Shown in pieces: positions 20,701 to 30,059 of a stretch of DNA of 64,000 nt (positions within the stretch are counted from its first letter, which is position 1; every line of letters begins with the position of its first letter). This DNA comes from Guillardia theta CCMP2712 (lineage: Eukaryota > Cryptophyceae > Pyrenomonadales > Geminigeraceae), in assembly GCF_000315625.1 (NCBI RefSeq), contig NW_005434664.1, positions 479,871 through 543,870 of the forward strand. The letters are read 5' to 3'. The notes beneath the pieces were generated by a model. It was not told the origin of the DNA, did no database searches, and saw nothing but the letters and a program-made list of their open reading frames with translations. Both the position numbers and the translations under genes were made by a program.

Positions 20701-23700
20701 GAAGCAACTCTTCATCCCTCATCGCATTTTCTTTGGACCTCTGCACAACTTGAGTGAGGCTGCGACTCCTGATCAACCTGCCGGAGGGTTGCAGAGTGAA
20801 CAGAAGTCATGCTCAGGGGCTCTACAGGCGAAGCGGGTCATCAATGTCCTCGTGGAGCCGCTGACTCCGATCTCAGAATTGCAGCTCCACGTTCTTCGAA
20901 CTTTTCCCGTCGTGGATGCCAAGTGAGCTATATGACCATAGGTTGAGATGTCCTGATTGACTTTCCCTTAACAGGTATGAAGCATACTGTCAACAGCTCG
21001 TGGGTTCAATCATCCTGGACCGTCCCATGAAATGCGTCGAGCCCGAGATTCCTTACCGTCGTGCAATTGTCGAGAACTATCGGAAGCTTGTTCCTAGTGA
21101 AATCGGAGTTCATCGAGTGAGGTACATTGGGGCAAATCCAGATGTTGAAGAAGTATGCGAGATGATCCTCGCTGTGCGCGACTACAAGGTGACCACTGAG
21201 AGAGCTGACGATGAAACCATGCGGAGAGGCAGAGAACTGTGGGATGCCAAGATGACGTCGACAGATCGAGCGGATGGAGACGAGCGGATATGCAGCATTA
21301 TGATAACTTACCCGCACGAAGCCATCCCGCTCGAAATCTTTGTTGATAGCGTTATGGGGGCAATTTTGAAGGCTCTGCGGCAGGCAGATCCTGGACAAGC
21401 GCCCTTCGGCAAGCAAGTGGGTGAAGAGTATGACTTCCCCTCTAGAGGATTTCCAGAAGGTCAGCCTGAGTTCCAGGAGCTATTCACCAATGGCTTGCGC
21501 GAGGAACCTTTCCAAGCTCCAGTTGCACGCGGGCAGACACGGCGAGAGGCTGACACGCTGCTTGCTCGGCTGAACGGGATATGTGAAGCCTTCTTAAAGG
21601 AGGAAGAGGGCAAGAACTACATGCCAAGGATCGAGAAAAGCGCAACTCTCAACATCGGAAGAAGAATTCATAGTGCGAACAGTAGAAGCGAAGGTACGAT
21701 TGGGACTATTATTGGCTGTGAAAGTTCATCGGAACGATACTCGCTGGTTTACGATGATGGGGTTGTAGTTCACAATGTTCCCAGGAACGAGATCAAGGAT
21801 CTCATTCGCCCCAAGGTTGAGAACCCTTTCCAATCAGGAATCTTTGCTGCAGGTCGAAATCTCACATTTGCAATTCAGAGGCTTTCGAATCTTACCGGGA
21901 ATTTCGAAGAGGATGAGGGACCAGAGCCGTCGGCCCTGACGAGGAAATTCGAATCGTTCATTCGCAAAGGCGACGACGCGATTCCTAACCGATATGACTT
22001 CACAGAGAAGCAAGACGGTGCACTGAAACATTCCTGCTCAATCAAGCAGTGTCCCTGGGACCCTCTGCTCTCTGATGCGCAAGACCCACCAACGATCGAG
22101 ATCTCGTTCTCCGTCAACCCGCGAGAACTCGGAATCTTCGACACCATCACTCACTGGCATCCGATCACGTTGTCTTCTCAACGACGCACCTTGTACGCCA
22201 TCTCAAACAACGGGACAACAGCACGGAAGGACAGCAAAGACTCTTTCGTTGACACACTCCGCACGTCCACAGGGCTGAGCTCGGGCATTCATCGTTTCCG
22301 CGTGCGAATCGACGAGGCCGCTGGAGATGACTTGTGCAACCACATGGGTTTCATCGCCGGCGATGAGTATCATGGCTCTGCCCTCAACTCGAACGATTCT
22401 TGCTGCCTTGAGCTCAATGACGGAAAGTTGAATGTGAATGGTCGACTCGCTGGCGCGAACATTTCTCGCAAAGCCGTGGAGGGGGACGTCGTCATCTTGC
22501 AGGTGGATTTCGGCAAGGAAGAGTTTTCGGCTGGAATAGAAGGAGAGGGACTCGCAACCATCCGTTGGTCCTGCCCCAAGCGGCCAGTTTATCTCGCTGT
22601 ATCGTTCAGAAGAATAGGATGGACTGTCACGCTGCTCAATGCCGAAGATAGCGGAGAGGAGAAGAAGAACTTCTCGCTTGCCCAGGAGAGTCTGACCAGG
22701 TTGGATTGCGGCACTCCGACTTATGTTGGCATGCAGAGGGTTTTGCAATCTTTCAAGTCCTCTTTATGCATGTCTGATGAAAAATCTGAGTTGCTCTCTG
22801 CACAGTATCAGGAGGTTTTCGACCAACTCCCATACAGACTTGTCTTTGATTTGGACGTGAGATTTAGCTCAACCGAACCACGGAAAGTTTACTGCAGCCC
22901 AACAAAGGAGCGGCCAGCTGCTGTTCTTGATTCCCGTGGCTCGAACGCAGATGACAAAAGCTTCTGGCAGAGTCTCGAACGTAAACTCTGGAAGCTTCAG
23001 TTTGACCAGCCCTGCTTGAAAGCGATTGAGCTGCTAAGCATTGTCTGGTACTCGAGCTTCGGTGAGGGCTTCGTTCCGCTTGTCTGGTCGGAAGTTTTCA
23101 TCAACAAGCAGCTCACCTACAAGTTGTCGGCTGTTCTGGAGGACCTTCTGCCTGTCACATGCGGCGGAATCCCGAGCTGGTGTTCGCTCCTCCCTCAGAT
23201 CTGTCCCTTCCTTTTCTCGTTCCAGACTCGCGAGCATCTGCTCAAGTGCACGGCGTTTGGAACTTCGCAGACAATGTGAGTGAGATTGAACTGTGCGAGA
23301 CATGATTTGACTTTTGCGTGGCATTGCAGCTATGAGTTGCAGGAGCAGCGAATTGATCCTGGTTTGCGAAAGAGACTGCGAGAAGCCGAGCATGCGATTG
23401 GGCATGTGACGGAGATGTCGGGAGAGAGAGCTCAACGGGTTTACGATAGGCTGATGCACGCGCAAGAAGCGATAGAGCGACAAAGGATAGGAAAGCTGAA
23501 GAGCGACATCGCCAGGGTGAGGAGAGGAGATTGTATCCTTGGGCAAGCTCAGGAGCTGATGGCCGACCATGCTGGAGTGACGAGGAAACTTGAAGTTCAG
23601 TTTGCGGATGAGCACGGCTTCGGCTGGGGAGTGACGCAAGGGTTCTACACGGCAGTGGCAATGGAGATGCAACGAGCTGACGACAACGTAGAGATCTGGA

Positions 23701-25072
23701 GGGTTTCCAGCCTTGAGAACGCGACGGGCGGGCCTTACCTGCAGGTCGGGTCTGAGGGCTTGTTTCCTCGACCTCTGCATCCTCAAGATCCCGAAAAGCC
23801 GAAGATCTGCGCGAGAATGAAGTTCTTGGGCCGCCTGATGGCCAAGGCGTTTCGCGACGGCTTTCTGGTTCCTCTTCCTCTTTCTCCAGCATTCTTCGCT
23901 GCTTTTCGTGGTCAGAAGCTGGGCAGCAAGGACCTGCCGAGCCCCTCTGCCACTGGCGGCATAGCGAAGAGCATGACGAGGCTGCTAAACAGGCTCGAGA
24001 TCATCGGTAAGAGCAACCTGCCGCCGCAAGACAAGAGCCAGAGAATCGCCAGCCTCGTCCACTCCCCCTGCACGCTGCTGCTCCCGGAGTACGTCGGCCC
24101 TGCCCTCTCCGTCGACGAGTACCTGCGAGCCATCGACGGCGAATGGCCGGCGTTCGTCGACCCTGCCGGATTTGTTAAGGACCCGCAGACCCAAGAGGCG
24201 GTCGAGCTCTGCCCCAACGGCTCCAACATTCGGCTGGAGGCGGACGAAGTGAGCGTGAGGAAGTGGGTGGAAGCCATTGTGGACCTCTGGCTCAACGTCG
24301 GCGTGAAGGAGCAGCTGAGCGCGTAATGCCGTGTGCTTATCTTGACGCTTTTCGCTGACTTGTGCTGACGTGGCAGGTTCCGAGAGGGAGTAGAGGAAGT
24401 CTTCTCCTCTCGCTCTCTCTTGCAGTTTTCTCCCATTGAGCTTCAGCGGATGCTCTGCGGACACCAGCTGGTGGTATGGACGGCCTACATCAGCGAGGAC
24501 TGGCTGCTCGGAGGGAACGTGCGAGCCGAGGACGAGCGTCGAGCGCTGGAGGAGAATCTTCAGCCCATAGGCCGCCTGACGCGCGAGAGCAAAGTAGAGG
24601 AGCAGGTGTGACGGGGAGCTGGGAGGGCTGACGATGGTGTTGCAGGTGTTCAAAATGCTGGTAGACGAGCTGATCTCTATGGACAACTCCAGTCGCTCCA
24701 AGTTCCTGGACCTCGTGACGGCGAACCCGCGACTGCCTCCTGGCGGCCTCCCTCAAGCTGGCATCAAGCTCGCTCTCCGAACAGGGTCACGGACAGTCTG
24801 GGCTCAGGTACGAGGAAGAGGAGGAGGAGGAGGAGGAGGAGCATCAAGGATTGACTAGGGTGCAGACATGTGCCAAGACGATGTATCTACCGGAGTATGA
24901 CAGCAGCGAAGATTTGCGAGCAGGTAAGGGAGAAGCGTGGTATAGGGAGATTTGTTCTGGAGAGGAGAGGAGATGGGAAAGAGGTCAAGAAGTGATACGG
25001 GATGCAGGGCTGGAGGAAGCATTCGCCAACGCAGCTCTCGGGGGGTTCCACGAGAAGAATCTTGGGTTGTAG
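17768..25072 (+). CDS. Giant HECT-type E3 ubiquitin ligase with UBA, ankyrin and SPRY-like regions
   Basis: About 11 exons, roughly 2,250 residues, starting at the ATG at 17768. In order there is a UBA-like domain at about residues 25-60 (LNQVGNDVAQAVDWIMEN), an acidic stretch, two short beta-rich modules (FRVSDRVLLSSE and VGDTVSCRLSEANDVIEG) and ankyrin repeats (DVNATDSNGNTPLIICVEQD). Next come a long helical region, YEAYCQQLVGSIILDRP, a SPRY-like domain at about 1410-1540 (GIHRFRVRIDEAAGDD, NHMGFIAGDEYHGS), and the C-terminal HECT domain (FADEHGFGWGVTQGFYTAV, ARMKFLGRLMAKAFRDG). The catalytic cysteine is in VQTCAKTMYLPEYDSSEDLR, near the end, as in KAK/TRIP12/HECTD1-like ligases. HECT enzymes form a thioester with ubiquitin before transfer. 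The ORF breaks (18302, 19033, 19316, 20922, 23277, 24325, 24606) have good GT and AG borders. The stop at 25070 is 118 bp from the convergent ProC-like gene. Confidence 0.92.
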
Positions 25073-25189
25073 GAGTCAACTGTGCTCCTGCTCTCTCTCG
25101 AGCTCGACAGCTTTTCTTCTTCTCTTTCAGTTGCATACTTTTCTTTTTCTCTAACCGAATAGAACGAGAACTTGTGACGCTTCTCCCCC

Positions 25190-26032
25190 TCACTTCCCCC
25201 TCACTCGCTTCGCGATCACATCCAACTCCTCCTCGAACTTCTCGTACCATCCTGCCGCCTTCAGGTCCCGAAGCGCCTGCTCGTTGATGCCCCCGGGGGT
25301 CTGACTCTCTGCCGTGATGCCCTCGAAGCCTTGCTCGAGGTCTTTGCTGTCCTCCGCGTAGGAGTTGAACAAGGCTCCCACGAACTGACTCGACGCACGG
25401 GGGCTGACTCCCTGCTTCACTATCCACTGGCTGGTGGTGGCCAGGAGCTGGTAGAAGGGAGCCATGGTGCCAGACACGCTCATGAGCGTCATGAGCTCAT
25501 CCTCGGTCTCCACCTGGATCACTTTGACCGCCCGCCCGAAGAGCGAGGATACGACATCGTGCGGGGGGTGCAGGGGGATCCCTCCCACCCGCTTGGCGAA
25601 GGGCGGCATGGGAACAGCTCGGAAGAGTCTGTCGGATCCCCGCACAAGCTCCTTGAGCCTCTCGATCCTCACGGTGGACATGAAGGAGACGACAACATGG
25701 TCCGGACGAAAGTTGAGGGCGCTAAGGACGTCAGGCGCGAGCTGGGGCGTGACGGCAATGCAGACGATGTCGGAGTGATCGAGCACTTGCTGGTTTTCCG
25801 CGGCAACACGAACTTGAGCAGGGAAGCGACGAGCAAGAGCCTCGGCCTTCTCCTTGTTGCGCGGAGAAACCTGAAGGAAAGTTACAAGCGTAGAGAAATA
25901 GTGATGACAGGAGCAGAAGCAGGAGCAGGAGAAGCTTACGGTAATGGAGAGATCCTCCGCATCCTTCAAGCACAGGCCTGTGACAACGCATTCGGTGATC
26001 GTTCCTGTACCTACGAACCCAATTCGAATCAT
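25190..26032 (-). CDS. Pyrroline-5-carboxylate reductase-like (ProC family)
   Basis: Two exons with a roughly 75-nt intron. Exon 1 starts MIRIGFVGTGTITECVVTGL, a Rossmann G-x-G NAD(P) site. Exon 2 begins VSPRNKEKAEALARRFPAQV, continues VVSFMSTVRIERLKELVRG and has the family signature region ESQTPGGINEQALRDLKAAG near the C-terminus. ProC reduces pyrroline-5-carboxylate to proline. The length (about 255 residues) is normal. The INEQ variant of the TPGG signature is typical of a ProC-like subgroup, so substrate assignment is less certain than fold. The start was placed at the ATG at 26032; the preceding ttgcag could also be a splice acceptor, which would imply a further 5' exon. No organelle leader is seen. 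Confidence 0.85.
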   Translation of the reverse strand: MIRIGFVGTGTITECVVTGLCLKDAEDLSITVSFSCSCFCSCHHYFSTLVTFLQVSPRNKEKAEALARRFPAQVRVAAENQQVLDHSDIVCIAVTPQLAPDVLSALNFRPDHVVVSFMSTVRIERLKELVRGSDRLFRAVPMPPFAKRVGGIPLHPPHDVVSSLFGRAVKVIQVETEDELMTLMSVSGTMAPFYQLLATTSQWIVKQGVSPRASSQFVGALFNSYAEDSKDLEQGFEGITAESQTPGGINEQALRDLKAAGWYEKFEEELDVIAKRVRGK

Positions 26033-26429
26033 CTGCAACACGAGATCAGCGCCTGTCCCTCACTCCTGCTCTTCTTTCCTCTCCTCTACTGCTCCTTCCT
26101 CCAGTCCTCTCGCTTCCCTCCTTCACACTTCCATGATCTTCATGTTTTCATGAGAAATCGATCTGCATTCTTTCGTAATGCTGCTGTCCTGCTCAACGCT
26201 AGAGAGCTGGTAGCGATAGATGCGGCACAAAGGGAGGGAAGGGCACGGCACGGGCCATGGCAGCGAGGGAGAAGGAGGAAGTGGAGGAGCAAGAGCGAGT
26301 GGAGGAGAGGAGATGAGCATGAAGCAGGAGGGGAGGCGGTAAGGAGGAGGAGGAGGCGAGAAGGATAAGCTGTGGGGCTGCCTTGCTTTCGCAGCATTTC
26401 GGACGTTACATGCGTTACATTGGGGGAAA
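26033..26429. other. Divergent promoter region, purine-rich
   Basis: Lies between the ProC-like and PI synthase starts. 26225-26370 is strongly purine-rich on the + strand (gaggaggagg-type). No coding signal or clear motif is seen. Confidence 0.4.
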
Positions 26430-27242
26430 ATGGCAGGGCGAGGAGACGCAATGCTATGGACTGTGGCGAACGGGGTGACGGCAGGGAGGATCGTGATGGT
26501 GATTGTGTTTGCTGTCTCTCCTCCTTCATTCTCCTCCCTCGCTGTCCTCCTCCTCTCCTTCATCCTTGACCTCGTCGATGGCATGCTGGCTCGGCGCCTG
26601 GGACAGACGAGCAAGCTCGGGGCGATCCTCGACATTCTTGCAGACAACCTGGGGAGGAGCGCAGTGTGGGCGAAGGCGTCGGGGAGGAGCGCGTCTGTGC
26701 ATGCCTTCGCTGTCTTCTTCATCTCCCTCGAGTGGGTCACGCTCTTCGCTACTCAGATGACGAGCCACCTGGAGGGAGGCCGGTACCTCTACCCCCTCCT
26801 CCTCCCTTGACATGATTGCCCACCCCCTCCACCTCCCGTGACATGCTTGCCCACCCCCACCTCTTCCCTTGACATGCTTGCCCACCCCCACCTCCTCCCT
26901 TGACATGCTTGCCAGCCATTGGAAGCAGCAGACGTCCGAGGAGCCTTGGATGGTACGAGCCTACTTCAAGAACAACTTCAAGAACCCTCTGGGAACAAGC
27001 GGCATCCTCGGCCTCTTCCTCCTCCCCACCTACATCTTCATCGATTCGCAATTCCCGTGAGCTGTTCGCCGTTGGCCTCAGAGGGTTGGTGATGGTTTTC
27101 CCGCAGATCCATCGCGAGTTCCTTCCCCCCATCCTTGTGGCTTCTTGTGGGCGTTTGGCTTCTGCTCGGCCGGCTGGCGTCTGCATGTTTGGAGATGTAC
27201 TTTACAATCAGATTCTTCCGCAGGCTGCTCAGCCCCTCATAG
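26430..27242 (+). CDS. PIS1: CDP-diacylglycerol-inositol 3-phosphatidyltransferase (PI synthase)
   Basis: Three exons. Exon 1 has helix VANGVTAGRIVMVIVFAV and the CDP-alcohol phosphotransferase signature D-G-x2-A-R-x8-G-x3-D-x3-D, seen intact in DGMLARRLGQTSKLGAILDI plus LAD. All catalytic Asp residues are present. Phase-matched joins lead to exon 2 (HWKQQTSEEPWMVRAYFK, SGILGLFLLPTYIFI) and exon 3 (PPSLWLLVGVWLLLGRLA, MYFTIRFFRRLLSPS), stop TAG at 27240-27242. The signature followed by the H-W/S-W-K stretch after the third helix favours PI synthase over other class members. It makes phosphatidylinositol from CDP-DAG and inositol in the ER. Intron 1 carries a minisatellite that supplies the acceptor. 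Convergent with ALG10; stops are about 70 bp apart. Confidence 0.88.
26805..26912. repeat. Intronic minisatellite in the PI synthase gene
   Basis: About 3.5 copies of a 31-38 bp unit centred on ttgacatgcttgcccaccc. The last copy diverges to gacatgcttgccag and provides the splice acceptor of exon 2. Each unit contains near-identical gacatgcttgcc followed by a C-rich tract. Confidence 0.8.
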
Positions 27243-27312
27243 CGCCATGCCATCTCCGCGCGTCGCCGGAGGCCCGAGGCTCCATGAGGGTGGACCGGTC
27301 GATCGGCCGCGT

Positions 27313-29752
27313 CTACCACATGAAACGAGCTACAGAACCATCCGGCCACCTGTAGGACATGCTTGCTTGCAACCTTGAGGGACAGGACAAAGTCTGACCT
27401 GAAGGTTCGGAACAAGAAGACGTAGAGGTAAACAGCGTTCACCAACGTGTACGCTGCCAGAGTGAGCCATGCCGGCATGTCTCGGCGCGTCTGCTGCAAG
27501 GGATATTTGAGACGGCAATGTATCAGCCTCTCGTTACCTCTCCCTTCTGCGCTCTGCGGCCTCCTGCTGCACATTTGTGTCAGGAGGGCAGAGGAGAAGA
27601 TGGTGGGAGGAAGGGAAAGATAGAGGCCTGTACCTCCTTGATCGTCAGGCGGCAGATGAATGAGCAGGAAAGTGACGGGGATGATGAAGTATCGGGGCTC
27701 CAACAAGCCGGTGGGGATCACCGTCAGGACGGAGCAGAAGAGAAACCTGGAGAGAGCAGCGAGTTGGAGCAGCTCGCAGGCAAGAGGCTAGTCGGACCAC
27801 GTGACCCAGACTGAACTCCGACGGCAGCGAAGGAGACTGTAAGTCGAGTACACCTGCTCGATCCCTTCACTTGTCACAGTCGGGGAGAACTCGTCGGCAC
27901 TGACAGAGTACATGTAGAAGGGAGCGAGAGCATACCTACAAGACCCTCAGTGTCGTTATCGCCCTTCTCTTCAACTTACCGAGGCCAAGTCCGGCTTCTG
28001 AAGACATTCTTCCAGATGTAAAAGACGTAGTGCCTGTTGTCTTGGAACTCGTTAGAGATCCAAAGGTGCAGCTGGCAAGAATACCAGAGAGAAGGAAGGG
28101 ATGTGCGTATGTGAAATTGTGTATCAAGTAAACAATAGCGGCAAGACTGGAACATGTAAGGAAAAAATTGGTTCTGTGGAAAGGTTTCAATGGCGACAAG
28201 GAACAGGTTTGGTTGCCTGATTGCTGAGATGAAGTTCCGTAACGAAGGCGAGAAGATGTGGAAGGGAGAAGACACCAGCCAAGCAAAGGAACTCAAGTAA
28301 ACTAGCGAGTTGAAATCTGTCAAAGTCGACGAGGGATCGGAGCCGCTTACACGCTTGCATAGGGTGAAGTCCAACTTCATGATTGCTCCTGCCGAATGCT
28401 AAGTGAGGGTCAAGACGAGGAGAGGAGGCGAGCCACTTGTCTCCCACAGCGAATCCTCCGTTCTTGTACACGAAAACAAGAAATCCCAGCAAGACCAGCA
28501 GCAGGGGAAGCGAATGTGCTGTAAAAGAGTTTCAACCAGCCCGACAGTCTCGATGAGTTCGCACCCAACACCCTCCTTAGGTTCTTCCACACGCAGAGGA
28601 GCCTGATGATGCTGATCACTTCCTCCAACAAGTTCTTGTTGTCCTGCGTGAATCTCTTTCAGCTGTCAGCATCACGCGGAGCAGAGCTTGACCTCCTGAG
28701 TACTGCCAAACTCCTGCAACACCAGCACCCCCAGCCCAAACCTGCAGCTCGCTCAGACCCATCGCTCACCTCCCAACGTCTACTCACCCAGTCCAGATCA
28801 CACACGTCTGACGACAGAAGATTGCCAGCGCTCCTAGACACGCTTCAACACGTCGAAACATGTGTGAAAGCGACAGACCGGACATGGCGGCCTGCAGCGT
28901 TCTGCGAGCAAGAAGACGCTCGTAGGTCACGAGAGTCATGAGAGTTGCTATGGCATCCGTGTAGAAGCTATGAGAGATATTAGAGAGCAGAGAGAGGAGG
29001 AGAGCAGGTTACAGGAAGTAGGACGAGAACTGGACGGGAAAGAATATCACAACTGCAACCCTGCCGCAGACCACCATCATTGCGAATCATCGCGATGCTC
29101 TGACCACCTCAGCAGCGTGCTGCCCCTTGAAAGATCGTGCGAGCCGTTCACTCGCTTCACGAGCATGCACACAACTCCTGCGGTCAGGACGCCGACAAAC
29201 AAGTTGAAAGTCCTTAGCTCCTCCACATCGCAGCCGAGGCCTGGCAGAAGCCCGGACGACGTGGCCTTGCTCGGTTCCAATTCCAACCATCGCAGAGATC
29301 GAAGCAGAGACGTGAAGGCGTTGGAGGCAGGCAAGAGCGCGAGGGACATCCAGTATAGCCCGGGCAGCCTGCCAGCTCGCGTCTTAGACACTCGGCCCAC
29401 TCACCATTTGCCTGCTACGTCGAGATCTTGGGATCCCAGGAAGAAAACTCTCCCCTGCAACCAGCGTCAGCACGTGTAGCATAGGAGACTCGTAGACCTG
29501 CAGTAAGCTTGTGTCTGAGGAATGTGAAAGACCTCATCCATGTATGGCTCAACGTTCTGCCTCTGTGAATCCCGGTCAGCAACGCAAAACTTCCCAACAC
29601 TCGGCAGGAGCGTGAGGGGGATGATCATCACGAGCGAGCAGAAGCTGTTGGTCTGGACATCAACAGCAATTTCTCTTCGGATCTCTCACCGTCATCATCA
29701 TCTTCCCCGCCATCATCCCCGCCATCGCCATCGCCATGGCTTCGACTGCCAT
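27313..29752 (-). CDS. ALG10: ALG10-type dolichyl-P-Glc alpha-1,2-glucosyltransferase
   Basis: About a dozen exons. The start ATG (29752) gives a Met/Ala-rich leader, then LVMIIPLTLLPSVGKF and the family hallmark EPYMDEVFHIPQTQAYC, followed by EFSSWDPKIST and LPGLYWMSLALL. Later exons read FYTDAIATLMTLVTYERLL, ALAIFCRQTCVIWTG, VLLGFLVFVYKNGGFAVGDK, FTYAHPFLLS joined to DNRHYVFYIWKNVF, and GLLEPRYFIIPVTFLLI. The last exon ends RWPDGSVARFMW, matching the conserved C-terminal R-F-M-W of ALG10; reaching it needs a 49-nt intron. The enzyme adds the third, terminal glucose to the lipid-linked oligosaccharide in the ER lumen before N-glycosylation. It is strongly hydrophobic, as expected for a multi-span GT-C enzyme. 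Two internal joins (near 27650 and 28550) could not be phase-matched by eye. Confidence 0.88.
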
Positions 29753-30059
29753 GGCGATCTCTAGCTAGTTGGCAGGGCTTCGTGTGTTCTAGATCTTGAT
29801 CTAGATTTGTGATTTATCTAGATTTTTGATCTACTCGACTGATACTGCGACTCCCCGATGGACGGGACGGGAGGCTGAGGAGGGGGGGGAGGGGGAGAGA
29901 GGAGGAGGAGGAGGAGGAGGAGGAGGAGGAGGAGGAGGAGGAGGGAAGAAGCTGCTGCCTATGAATGCGAAGAAGGCAAGAGGTTGAGAGCTGATGCTTC
30001 TTGACACGACGAGCGTATCGCATGACCCTGCATGAAGAGTAGCAACGGGAACAGAGAGC
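29753..30059. other. Divergent intergenic region with GGA array
   Basis: Between the ALG10 and TPR gene starts. 29770-29830 has repeated ctagatttt/gatctagatt words. 29879-29943 is a GGA trinucleotide array. No gene seen. Confidence 0.5.
29879..29943. repeat. GGA trinucleotide microsatellite
   Basis: Imperfect start (ggaggggggggaggggg), then about 15 perfect GGA units, in the promoter interval of two divergent genes. Confidence 0.9.

Noticed and set aside
23034-23892. Two long overlapping minus frames (250 and 216 codons)
   Set aside because: Antisense to the HECT domain coding exons; composition is Arg/Ser/Leu noise.
25331-26368. 345-codon + frame
   Set aside because: Antisense to the ProC-like gene; no motif; ends in a purine-rich microsatellite.
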